NCBI RefSeq assembly: GCF_021216675.1
Contig: NZ_CP086120.1
Span: forward strand, 2,276,501 to 2,340,500
Direction of reading: 5' to 3'
Length of the DNA stretch: 64,000 nt
Origin: Streptomyces gobiensis
GTDB taxonomy: Bacteria > Actinomycetota > Actinomycetes > Streptomycetales > Streptomycetaceae
Shown here: positions 1 through 6,918 of the stretch, piece by piece
Position numbering within the stretch: the stretch's first letter is position 1
How the letters are laid out: every line of letters starts with the position of its first letter
Made by a program: the position numbers and the translations under genes
The notes under the pieces: model-generated
Seen by the model: only the letters and a program-made list of their open reading frames with translations
Databases searched by the model: none
What the model was told of the DNA's origin: nothing

Positions 1-1
1 C

Positions 2-193
2 TTGACTCTGCTGACCATGGGGGACGGGGAAACCTCCGCCTATCTCGAATCCTTCGGGGCTGGCGAACTGGTCGAATCTCCTAAGCGGGTGACTAGCCTG
101 ACTCAAAGGTTTGATCTGGCACGCTCACAGGCACTGCCAGAAAGAGAGTCCCTAGATCTCATCAGAAAGTACCTGAAGGAAGAATACGTATGA
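2..193 (+). CDS. C-terminal end of a DUF5753 helix-turn-helix regulator (cut by left edge)
   Basis: The frame is open from the left edge, so only about the last 63 residues are present and the true start lies outside the window. The visible part matches the tail of the DUF5753 domain that follows an XRE-type HTH in many Streptomyces regulators: note YLESFGAGELVESP and the FDLARSQALP stretch, ending in a short charged helix. Its stop overlaps the start of the DUF397 gene (ATGA), the usual translational coupling of this gene pair. Members are mostly uncharacterised; some influence development. The DNA-binding half cannot be judged here. Confidence 0.75.
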   Translation: MTLLTMGDGETSAYLESFGAGELVESPKRVTSLTQRFDLARSQALPERESLDLIRKYLKEEYV

Positions 194-387
194 GCATACT
201 TCCCGACCTCAAAACGGCAGAGTGGCGTAAGTCCACCTACAGCGGAGTCAACAACGGCGATTGCCTAGAGGTTGCCGACGACTTCCCCGGCGTCGTGCCT
301 GTGCGTGACTCCAAGCGTCCCGGGGGCCCGGTCCTGGTGGTCCCTGCCGCGTCTTGGGCCGCGTTCATCGAGCACGTGAGGAACTAG
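190..387 (+). CDS. DUF397 domain protein, copy 1
   Basis: A 65-residue protein that is entirely one DUF397 domain: WRKSTYSGVNNGDCLEVA near the N-terminus, the VPVRDSK turn, then an aromatic C-terminal helix (SWAAFIEHVRN). DUF397 proteins are small partners of the DUF5753 HTH regulators, sometimes described as toxin-antitoxin-like or as anti-regulator partners; the biochemical role is not settled. The ATG overlaps the upstream stop by 4 nt, so it is co-translated with its regulator. A second copy lies at 598-795 with an almost identical 3' end. Confidence 0.85.
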   Translation: MSILPDLKTAEWRKSTYSGVNNGDCLEVADDFPGVVPVRDSKRPGGPVLVVPAASWAAFIEHVRN

Positions 388-405
388 CGCAGACAGCGAA
401 GAGCA

Positions 406-439
406 CCCCTGTACCGGCGAGAGGTGACCGGTACAGGGG
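406..439 (+). terminator. Hairpin terminator after DUF397 copy 1
   Basis: A perfect 12-bp stem (CCCCTGTACCGG at 406-417, complement at 428-439) with a 10-nt loop, 18 nt after the stop. There is no T-run, as is common in Streptomyces. The same hairpin with identical flanks recurs at 814-847. Confidence 0.7.
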
Positions 440-601
440 GCGACGCTCGCCTACGTGGAATCATTCGGATCAGGGGAGTTGGTAGAGTCCCCCAAACGAG
501 TTGTAGAACTTACACAGCACTTCGATATGGCACGTGGTATTGCACTGCCTGAATGCGAATCGCTGGCACTTATCCAAGATTATGCGGAGGGTTACCGGTG
601 A
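440..601 (+). pseudogene. Remnant of a second DUF5753 regulator (C-terminal end only)
   Basis: Read in the frame ending at the TGA of 599-601, this stretch encodes TLAYVESFGSGELVESPKRV and continues to DYAEGYR before the stop. It aligns residue for residue with the end of the DUF5753 protein at 2-193. Nothing upstream continues the frame: homology starts directly after the hairpin of the previous unit at about 440. It is therefore the tail of a second regulator whose HTH half is gone. Its stop overlaps the GTG start of DUF397 copy 2 (GTGA), so the original coupling survives. Confidence 0.75.
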
Positions 602-795
602 CCAATACTCCCGACCTAGAGTCGGCCCAGTGGCGCAAGTCCACCTACAGCGGGATGAATAACGGCGACTGCCTCGAAGTCGCCGACGGCTTCCCCGGCG
701 TCGTGCCGGTACGGGACAGCAAGCGTGCGGGTGGCCCGGTCATAGTTGTCCCTGCCGCGTCTTGGGCAGTGTTCATCGAGCACATGAGGAACTAG
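598..795 (+). CDS. DUF397 domain protein, copy 2
   Basis: 65 residues, same length as copy 1 and differing at about a dozen positions, with WRKSTYSGMNNGDCLEVA and VPVRDSKRAGGPVI. The GTG at 598 is chosen because it overlaps the stop of the upstream regulator remnant by 4 nt, exactly as in copy 1, and gives equal length. The partner regulator is now truncated, so this copy may depend on another regulator or may be drifting. The last ~100 nt, including the downstream hairpin, are nearly identical to copy 1, suggesting recent duplication or gene conversion. Confidence 0.8.
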   Translation: MTNTPDLESAQWRKSTYSGMNNGDCLEVADGFPGVVPVRDSKRAGGPVIVVPAASWAVFIEHMRN

Positions 796-813
796 CGCAG
801 ACAGCGAAGAGCA

Positions 814-847
814 CCCCTGTACCGGCGAGAGGTGACCGGTACAGGGG
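814..847 (+). terminator. Hairpin terminator after DUF397 copy 2
   Basis: Exact duplicate of the hairpin at 406-439: 12-bp perfect stem, same 10-nt loop, same spacing from the stop codon. From 848 to about 996 I recognise no gene or signal. Confidence 0.7.
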
Positions 848-996
848 CGAAGACCTGACGCTTCAACCGGGTATCACGGTGGAACACATTCGCGGGCTTG
901 GTACCGCCATCGGGCACGGGAGCGGCATTGTTGGTGCGCACACTCTGGCGGAAGAACCCGAAGCTGTTGCCAGACATTGACCGTCGATTGAGCGGA

Positions 997-1045
997 CCCC
1001 GCCACGCGGCGGAGCCGCATGGCGGTACAGCTGGGAAGGGGCGTG
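997..1045 (+). repeat. Short copy of the dispersed intergenic repeat (terminal module only)
   Basis: The stretch with CGCCACGCGGCGGAGCCGCA followed by an ACAGCTGGGAAGGGGCG-type end is the same terminal module seen in the large repeats at 17862-18482, 23523-24001 and 47831-48378. It lies between the 3' ends of the DUF397 locus and the convergent helicase gene. Confidence 0.65.
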
Positions 1046-1058
1046 GCAACTGGGCCGG

Positions 1059-3104
1059 TCAGGTGTTGAGTTCGGGTGGGAGGGGGGCGGCGTGGATGAT
1101 CGTGAGGCCGGAGACCGCACGGGTGAGGGCGACGTAGAGGCGGCGCAGGCCGGTGCGGTCGTCCGGTTCGCCGTCCACGATGGCGGCGGGTTCGTCGAGG
1201 ACTACGTAGTCGTACTCCAGGCCCTTGGCCAGCGTGGCCGGGACCAGCGTCAGCCGGGACTCGGCTGACGTTTCCTCGCCGGGGGCGAGATACGCGAGCC
1301 CCGCCGCGTCCAGGGCCGCGGCGAGGGCAGGAATCCGGGCGTCGGCCGCGATCAGGCCGATGGAGCCCTCCCGGCGCAGCGCGGCCCGGCAGGCGTCCAG
1401 TACGGCGGCGTTGAGGTCCGCGGCGGCCACGGACCGTACCGAGAAGTCCCCCGGTGACTCCCGGATGGAGGTCGCCGGGGTGAGGCCCGGCGCGATCGCC
1501 GGAAGCAGCCGGGAGGCGTAGGCGATGACCTCGCGGGGGACACGGAAGCCCTGCGTAAGCTCCTCGACCGCCGCGTCCGGCTTGCCCAGGTGCTCCAGGG
1601 CCTCCGCCCAGCTCGCGGTCGCCCAGGGCGTCGTGCCCTGGGCCAGATCGCCCAGGATCGTCGCGGAGCCCGTGGTGCAGCGGCGCCCCACCGCCCGGTA
1701 CTGCATCGGCGACAGGTCCTGCGCCTCGTCCAGGACGACATGGCCGAGCGAGTGAGTCCGGCTCACCAGATCCGCGGCCTCATCGATCAGCACCGTGTCG
1801 GCCGCCGACCACTTCGCGGACTTCACCCCGCGCGGGGGCTTGATCCACAGGATCGCCTTCTGCTCGTCGGGGGTGAGGAGACCCTCGGCCTGCTCCGCCA
1901 GGAAGTCCGCGTCGGTCAGGAGGCGGAGCACCAGCTTCACCGGATCGACGGCGGGCCAGATCGCCTTTACCGCCGCCTTGACGGCGGAGTTGCGGGCCAC
2001 CGCGTCCTGGACGCGGTCATCCGGCGCCTCCCCGGACTGTTCCATCCGGATGAGCACGGCGTGTGCGATGCGCTGGGGGAGCGCGTCCCGTGCCGCGCCA
2101 TAGCGGATATGGCGGGACAGCAGCTCCTCGGTGATCTCGGTGAGTTCATGGGCGGGGATACGCCAGCGGCGCGAGCCGCGTACGACGACACAGGGCTCGG
2201 TGGGCATGGTGACGCCGGAGCGGACCGCGCGGCGCAGCACCTCGGCCATCCGGACGTCGCCCTTGATACGGGCCGTCTCGGCGTCATCCGTGCCGCCTAC
2301 GGGGACATGCGCGACCAGTTCGGCGACGGTGCTCTGCTTGACCTCCAGCTCTCCCAGGGCGGGGAGTACTTGCTCGATGTAGTGGAGGAAGGACCGGTTC
2401 GGGCCGATGACCAGGGTGCCGGTGCGGGCCAGTCGCTCGCGGTGGGCGTAGAGCAGATACGCGACCCGGTGCAGACCGACCGCCGTCTTGCCGGTGCCGG
2501 GGGCGCCCTGGACGCAGACCGTGCCATCGGCCCCGGCGCGGACGATCTCGTCCTGCTCGGGCTGGATCGTGGCCACGATGTCCCGCATCGGGCCGACGCG
2601 GGGGCGTTCGATCTCGCTCTGCAGCAGGGCGCTGGCCTGATCGGCCTCCGCGGGGTCGGTGAGGTGTTCGTCCTCGTAGGCGGTGAGCTCGCCGCCCGTA
2701 TAGCCGAAGCGGCGGCGCAGGGCGACGTGCTGCGGGTCGCGTTTGGAGGCGCGGTAGAAGGGCTGCGAGACGGGGGCGCGCCAGTCGATGACCATCGGGT
2801 CGCCGTCGGCGTCATGGACGTGGCGGCGGCCGATGTAGTACTGGGCGTCGCCTTGCTGTCCTGGGTGTCCCTGGTAGTCGATGCGGCCGAAGAAGAGCGG
2901 GGTGTGCGCCAGGTCCGCGAGCGCCTTGATCCGGTTGTCGATCTCGGCTTGGAGGACTTCGGCGTTCACCCAGTTCGCGGTGACATCGCGGATGTCGAGG
3001 GCTTCGGCGTCCGCGCGCATGGCACGCAGCGCGGCGCGGGACGCGGTGAGGTGGGCGCGCTCGTCGTCGAGGGGCTCGCTGTCTAGGGGGTGTGAGGCGG
3101 GCAC
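1059..3104 (-). CDS. helR: HelR/HelD-like RNA polymerase-recycling ATPase (UvrD-fold helicase)
   Basis: About 681 residues. The N-terminal coiled region (DIRDVTANWVNAEVLQ) is followed by Walker A GAPGTGKT at about residues 200-207, motif II as VLDEAQDLSP, and C-terminal motifs ATLAKGLEYDYVVLDEP and RLYVALTRA. This layout is that of HelD/HelR proteins, which pull stalled or rifamycin-bound RNA polymerase off DNA rather than acting as replicative helicases. The frame stays open upstream, but the GTG at 3104 has a GGAGG 7 nt ahead and precedes the first conserved residues. No canonical rifamycin-associated palindrome was recognised in the 180 nt upstream, so induction by rifamycin is unproven. 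HelD is the less likely alternative. Confidence 0.75.
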   Translation of the reverse strand: MPASHPLDSEPLDDERAHLTASRAALRAMRADAEALDIRDVTANWVNAEVLQAEIDNRIKALADLAHTPLFFGRIDYQGHPGQQGDAQYYIGRRHVHDADGDPMVIDWRAPVSQPFYRASKRDPQHVALRRRFGYTGGELTAYEDEHLTDPAEADQASALLQSEIERPRVGPMRDIVATIQPEQDEIVRAGADGTVCVQGAPGTGKTAVGLHRVAYLLYAHRERLARTGTLVIGPNRSFLHYIEQVLPALGELEVKQSTVAELVAHVPVGGTDDAETARIKGDVRMAEVLRRAVRSGVTMPTEPCVVVRGSRRWRIPAHELTEITEELLSRHIRYGAARDALPQRIAHAVLIRMEQSGEAPDDRVQDAVARNSAVKAAVKAIWPAVDPVKLVLRLLTDADFLAEQAEGLLTPDEQKAILWIKPPRGVKSAKWSAADTVLIDEAADLVSRTHSLGHVVLDEAQDLSPMQYRAVGRRCTTGSATILGDLAQGTTPWATASWAEALEHLGKPDAAVEELTQGFRVPREVIAYASRLLPAIAPGLTPATSIRESPGDFSVRSVAAADLNAAVLDACRAALRREGSIGLIAADARIPALAAALDAAGLAYLAPGEETSAESRLTLVPATLAKGLEYDYVVLDEPAAIVDGEPDDRTGLRRLYVALTRAVSGLTIIHAAPLPPELNT

Positions 3105-3286
3105 GACATGTCCTCCGGCATGGTGCGAACGCGGCAAGACGGGCGAGTGTACTGACGGAGGAGGAGGCCGGCGACTGGTTTTCCGACCCGTAGGGGACGC
3201 CGTAGCCCCCGAGGCTGAAGGGCACCGGCCGGGGAATCGGCCCTGGGGCTGATGTGCTCCGAACGGTTGAAATCCATCCTGGATAT

Positions 3287-3499
3287 ATGAGTGCCGCATC
3301 GATCACCCCCGCCGCGGGTGGGCAGGGCCGGGGCCGGGGTGCGACCGCCATCGGCCCCGCCCACGCCCACCCACGCCATCTGCTCGGTAACGCGCTGCGT
3401 GCCATCCGCGTCTTCGCGGGCGCCGCGTTCAGCGTCGTCATCCTCGGGCAGACCGACGAGGACCGCGGCGTGTTCCACCGCGTCCGCCAGCTCCGCTAG
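3287..3499 (+). CDS. Small hypothetical protein, 70 residues
   Basis: ATG at 3287 opens a 70-codon frame ending 4 nt into the end of cutC. The product has a Gly/Ala-rich N-terminus, a basic stretch (LGNALRAIRVF), a short hydrophobic segment (AGAAFSVVILG) and a charged C-terminus (TDEDRGVFHRVRQLR). This looks like a small membrane-associated protein rather than a shadow ORF, but no family was recognised and no clear ribosome-binding site is visible. It is divergent from the helicase gene. Confidence 0.45.
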   Translation: MSAASITPAAGGQGRGRGATAIGPAHAHPRHLLGNALRAIRVFAGAAFSVVILGQTDEDRGVFHRVRQLR

Positions 3500-4197
3500 C
3501 AGCTCAGCGCCGTGCGCCAGACGCGTACCGCGTTCGCGTCGACGGGCGCGTCCCAGCCGTGGGGCCGCGCCGCGCCGCCGATGTGGAACGCGTCGATCCG
3601 TGCGGTCCGCAGCTGCGCGGTGTGCTCCAGCCGCAGGCCACCGCCGACGAGAATCCGGGCGCCGTATCCCGGCTCCCCCGCGGCCGAACGGGCCGCCTCG
3701 GTCCGCAGCACGGCGAGCCCGGCGTCGACACCGGACGACGCACCGGCGGTCAGATACGTATCGAGTCCCGGCAGCTCCGCGAGCGCCTTGCGCAGCCCGC
3801 CCCGGTCCGAGGCCCGGTCGATGGCGCGGTGGAACGTCCACCGGCACCCGTAGATCACGTCCAGTAGCGCACCGATCGCCGTCAGATCCGGTTGCCCGGC
3901 CTCATCCAGGAAGCCGAGTACGAACTCGTCGGCGCCCTCGGCGCGTAGCAGCTGGGCCTGTGCGCGCAGTGCGTCGAGCGTCCGGGCGTCGCCCGCCGAG
4001 AAGCCGCCGGCCGGCCGCAGCATGACCCGGATGGGGATGTCCACCGCCGCCCGTACCGCCGCGAAGGTCTCCCGTGCGGGAGTGAGCCCCTCCGCTGCCA
4101 TATCGGTGACCAGTTCGAGGCGATCCGCCCCTCCGGCCCGCGCCGCGATCGCGTCCTCCGCGGTGAGTGCGATCACCTCGAGAATTGGTCTAGACAT
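3496..4197 (-). CDS. cutC: CutC family protein (TIM-barrel, copper homeostasis)
   Basis: 233 residues, the usual CutC length. Family signatures: LEVIALTAEDAIAARAGGADRLEL at the N-terminus (first ~20 residues of the barrel), LTPARETF, PIRVMLRPAGGFS, TFHRAIDRASD and ILVGGGLRLEH. CutC was linked to copper tolerance in E. coli, but the direct biochemical role is uncertain. Start at the ATG of 4197; an upstream in-frame extension lacks conservation. A GGTCTAGAC palindrome overlaps the first codons. Divergent from the HD hydrolase at 4256. Confidence 0.85.
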   Translation of the reverse strand: MSRPILEVIALTAEDAIAARAGGADRLELVTDMAAEGLTPARETFAAVRAAVDIPIRVMLRPAGGFSAGDARTLDALRAQAQLLRAEGADEFVLGFLDEAGQPDLTAIGALLDVIYGCRWTFHRAIDRASDRGGLRKALAELPGLDTYLTAGASSGVDAGLAVLRTEAARSAAGEPGYGARILVGGGLRLEHTAQLRTARIDAFHIGGAARPHGWDAPVDANAVRVWRTALSC

Positions 4198-4199
4198 AT
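4184..4199. promoter_or_regulatory. dre-like palindrome at the cutC start
   Basis: ATTGGTCTAGACATAT contains the perfect core GGTCTAGAC of the DasR-responsive element (ACTGGTCTAGACCACT), about 12 of 16 matching. It overlaps codons 1-5 of cutC, so the match may be coincidental. Confidence 0.25.
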
Positions 4200-4255
4200 A
4201 GCAAAGAGTGCCACACCCTCGGCACAGCGGGAAGCTGCATACGACAATTGTCGCC

Positions 4256-4903
4256 ATGGCCGACCACTCAGCAGCCCTGCTCCCCCGCTGGAACACGCTC
4301 CTGGACAGCGCCCGGGGCGGCGTGCGCGAGCCCGACCCGGCACCATACGGACGTGATCTCCTCGCCCGCTGGGCCGAACCGCAGCGCCGCTACCACACCA
4401 CCGAGCACCTCATCACGGTGCTGGACCACATCGCGGAGCTCGCCGCGCACGCGGCGGACCCCGACGCGGTCCTGCTCGCCGCCTGGTTCCATGACGCGGT
4501 CTACCGCCCGGACCGCAGCGAGAACGAGGAACGCAGTGCGGCGCTGGCCGAACGCGCGCTCACCCAGGCCGGGGTTCCCACGGACCGTACCGCCGAGGTC
4601 GCCCGGCTGGTCCGGCTCACCGTCACTCATAACCCCGCCGAGGGCGACACCAACGGCGAAGTGCTCTGCGACGCCGACCTGGCGGTGCTGGCCGGGACGC
4701 CGGAGGAGTACGCCACCTACGCGGCGGCGGTCCGTGAGGAGTACGCCTTCGTCCCGGACGAGCTCTTCCTGCCGGGCCGCGCGGCGGTGCTGCGCCAGCT
4801 CCTGGGCCTGCCCCGGCTCTTTCGCACCCCCTACGGCCAGCGGCACTGGGAACACACCGCGCGCCGCAATCTCACCACGGAGCTGGAGTTGCTGACAGCC
4901 TGA
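4256..4903 (+). CDS. HD-superfamily metal-dependent phosphohydrolase
   Basis: 215 residues. Metal-binding motifs are RYHTTEH at about residues 45-51, WFHDAVY around 78-81 and LCDADLAVL further on, the pattern of bacterial predicted HD phosphohydrolases (COG4339-like). The substrate is unknown. The ATG at 4256 is preferred over the upstream ATG at 4208, since the extra residues are not conserved-looking and would run into the divergent cutC promoter. Six nucleotides separate it from the next gene, so they are likely co-transcribed. Confidence 0.75.
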   Translation: MADHSAALLPRWNTLLDSARGGVREPDPAPYGRDLLARWAEPQRRYHTTEHLITVLDHIAELAAHAADPDAVLLAAWFHDAVYRPDRSENEERSAALAERALTQAGVPTDRTAEVARLVRLTVTHNPAEGDTNGEVLCDADLAVLAGTPEEYATYAAAVREEYAFVPDELFLPGRAAVLRQLLGLPRLFRTPYGQRHWEHTARRNLTTELELLTA

Positions 4904-4908
4904 CAGGT

Positions 4909-5472
4909 ATGGAACTGATTGAGGCTTTCGACCGGGCACAGGCCGAATTCGACCGCCGGGTACACCAAGTGACGGACGGGCAGTGGTCGGCCCCCACCCC
5001 CTGCACGGAGTGGACGGTACGGGACCTGGTCAACCACCTGGTCAGCGAACATCTATGGGCCCCATGGCTGCTGCGGGGTGCCACTGTGATGGAGGTCGGC
5101 GACAGATTCGAAGGCGATGTACTCGGGGACGATCCCGTCGCGGCCTGGGAGCAGGCCGCCACGGCGTCACACGCCGCGTTCCACGACCCGCATGCCCTGG
5201 AAGGGACGGTGGACACCAGCGGTGGCCCGACCCCGGCGGAAGAGTACGCATGGCAGATGACCTCCGACCTCACCGTGCACGCCTGGGATCTGGCGCGCGG
5301 CATCGGCGCCGACTCCCGGCTGGATGAAGAGCTGGCCGCCGCGGTCTACGACAAGGTCGCACCCCAGGCCAACGCCTGGCAGGGCATGGGGATCTTCGCC
5401 CCGCCGGTGCCGGTGCGGGAACCGGTGAAGGCTCAGGACAAGCTGGTGGCACTGCTGGGACGTCAGCCGTAA
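4909..5472 (+). CDS. TIGR03086 family metal-binding protein (DinB/mycothiol-transferase-like)
   Basis: 187 residues of four-helix DinB-like fold. TPCTEWTVRDLVNHLVSEH carries the first metal-ligand helix and SDLTVHAWDLARGIG the second conserved block, as in TIGR03086 proteins related to mycothiol-dependent maleylpyruvate isomerase. Such proteins are thought to bind a divalent metal and often act on mycothiol conjugates; the substrate here is unknown. The organism makes mycothiol, since mshA is at 60500-61801. Confidence 0.8.
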   Translation: MELIEAFDRAQAEFDRRVHQVTDGQWSAPTPCTEWTVRDLVNHLVSEHLWAPWLLRGATVMEVGDRFEGDVLGDDPVAAWEQAATASHAAFHDPHALEGTVDTSGGPTPAEEYAWQMTSDLTVHAWDLARGIGADSRLDEELAAAVYDKVAPQANAWQGMGIFAPPVPVREPVKAQDKLVALLGRQP

Positions 5473-5567
5473 GCAGCGTGGGACCCGCGCCCGGACACCA
5501 CGTACGCTCAGCGGAGATGACTGAGAATCAACCGCAACTCAGCACGCCTGGAAAGGGACAGCGCGAG

Positions 5568-6287
5568 ATGTTACGCCCCTATGTCCACCTGCCCGCGGAT
5601 ACGGTCAGGGGAGCACTGGCCGAGCACTCCGAAAGGGAGCTGAAATCGCTGACCGAATCCTGGGCCGGCCTTCCCGTGGACCGTTTTATGAAAGACGCGG
5701 CGACGTACCGGCGGCGTCGCTACAGCGCATTCCGGTTTGCCGGGAATTCACTCGTCAGGACCGTGCATGGAGCATTCCGGCAGTCCACTGAGGTGAATCC
5801 GCTGCACGGTGGTGTGGCCCGGGAGTTCGCCCCGATGGAGGAGGAGACCGCCCGGTCCGGGGTGCTGCGTTCGCTGGTTCTGGCGCTGCTGGACGAGCTG
5901 CCCGGCGACTTCGACCGGGCCGCAGGGAGCATCGGGGTTCACCAGATACGTATCCTCGCCAGCCGGGACGAGACCGGGCTGCCCGCGCCCGAGGGCATCC
6001 ATGAGGACGGGCACCACTTCGTGGCGCAGGTGCTGATGCGCCGCGACAATGTGGTGGGCGGTGAGTCCCGGCTCTATGACCGTGAGCGCGAGCCGCTTTT
6101 CCGTACGACGCTGCTGGAGCCATTCGAGACGATCATCATTGATGACCGCCGGGTCTTCCACGGCGTCTCGCCCATCGAGCCGGGCCCGGAGCTGTCCATC
6201 GGCGTACGCGACATGATGCTGGTGGACTTTATGCCGCTTACGCCGGGCGGGCGCGGCCCTTCGGACGGCGCAGCCCGGCAGCCGTGA
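5568..6287 (+). CDS. 2OG-Fe(II) dioxygenase family protein (PF10014-like)
   Basis: Residues GIHEDGHHFVAQVL supply the HxD part of the iron facial triad and RRVFHGVSPIEPG the distal His, with the family's central Arg region after it. Relatives include L-isoleucine 4-hydroxylase and other free-amino-acid hydroxylases, so an amino-acid hydroxylase is a reasonable guess. The ATG at 5568 has GAAAGGGA 9 nt upstream; an in-frame ATG at 5517 adds 17 low-complexity residues and has no spaced ribosome-binding site. Codon 2 is TTA (5571-5573), the rare leucine codon read by bldA tRNA. The 3' end overlaps the convergent DUF4031 gene by 50 nt. Confidence 0.75.
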   Translation: MLRPYVHLPADTVRGALAEHSERELKSLTESWAGLPVDRFMKDAATYRRRRYSAFRFAGNSLVRTVHGAFRQSTEVNPLHGGVAREFAPMEEETARSGVLRSLVLALLDELPGDFDRAAGSIGVHQIRILASRDETGLPAPEGIHEDGHHFVAQVLMRRDNVVGGESRLYDREREPLFRTTLLEPFETIIIDDRRVFHGVSPIEPGPELSIGVRDMMLVDFMPLTPGGRGPSDGAARQP

Positions 6288-6510
6288 GACGGCGGACCAG
6301 CTCCTTGCTGCCGACCTCCACCGCCCCCAGCCGTACCGCTTCCGCGTAACGCGTCGACGGTACGTCGTAGTGGTCGCCGTCGAAGGCGCGGCGTGGTGAC
6401 CCCAGCAGCGCCGCGAAGGCGTGCAGTTCGTCGTAGGAGACATCGCTGACCAGATGCGACCACATGCGCCCATGCCCCGGCCACGCCGGCGGGTCGATGT
6501 ACACCGTCAT
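6238..6510 (-). CDS. DUF4031 domain protein
   Basis: 90 residues beginning MTVYIDPPAWPGHGRMWSHL, then DVSYDELHAFAALLG and SKELVRRLTAAGLR, a typical full-length DUF4031 protein. The function is unknown; family members are small conserved actinobacterial proteins. Its ATG overlaps the stop of the upstream Cys-containing hypothetical by 4 nt, so the two form an operon. Its end runs 50 nt into the dioxygenase gene on the other strand. Confidence 0.8.
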   Translation of the reverse strand: MTVYIDPPAWPGHGRMWSHLVSDVSYDELHAFAALLGSPRRAFDGDHYDVPSTRYAEAVRLGAVEVGSKELVRRLTAAGLRRPKGRARPA

Positions 6511-6869
6511 GTGTGCGCCCCCAGCCCGCCCAGCGGCGCCACCGCCGTAGCCTTCTTCATACAGACCCAGTACGGGTCCTCCCCCAGCTCCGGCTCGATC
6601 TCCAGCGCGTGCGGGTCGGTGTCGCCGCACAGCGGGCACACCGGCCATCGCCCGTAGCGGTCCAGCAGCGCGTCCTGCACATCCTGGGCGATCAGACCGG
6701 CCACAAACGCCGCACCCTCCGGCCACTGCTGCACCCACCAGCGCCGGTGCGCGACGGCGTCCTCGACCAGGGAGACGATATCGGCCTCCGCCACATCGTC
6801 CGCCGTCAGATCGGCGAGGATCAGCGCCCGGGCGGTGTGCAGTGCCTGTTCAAGGTCCATAACAGCCAT
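6507..6869 (-). CDS. Conserved hypothetical with a zinc-ribbon-like Cys motif
   Basis: 120 residues. An acidic helical N-terminal half (TADDVAEADIVSLVEDAV) is followed by a CPLCGDT...VC arrangement (CxxC then a lone Cys) that could bind zinc. No catalytic signature was recognised. It leads a two-gene operon with the DUF4031 protein. The start could be the ATG at 6869 or the one three codons in. Divergent from the rpiR-type regulator; 48 nt separate the start codons. Confidence 0.6.
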   Translation of the reverse strand: MAVMDLEQALHTARALILADLTADDVAEADIVSLVEDAVAHRRWWVQQWPEGAAFVAGLIAQDVQDALLDRYGRWPVCPLCGDTDPHALEIEPELGEDPYWVCMKKATAVAPLGGLGAHT

Positions 6870-6881
6870 TGGACCAAAGTC

Positions 6882-6918
6882 TTGACGAGCCGCACGCCCG
6901 GAAATAACTTCCCTGGAG
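6882..6918 (+). promoter_or_regulatory. Promoter of the MurR/RpiR-murQ operon, probably leaderless
   Basis: TTGACG at 6882-6887, a 17-nt spacer, then TAACTT at 6905-6910. The expected start point, 7 nt later, falls on the GTG at 6918, which has no separate ribosome-binding site. A leaderless transcript fits both facts. Confidence 0.6.

Noticed and set aside
848..996. Small gene between DUF397 copy 2 and the repeat (either strand)
   Set aside because: Short open frames exist on both strands, but none has an RBS, a recognisable motif or convincing codon use.
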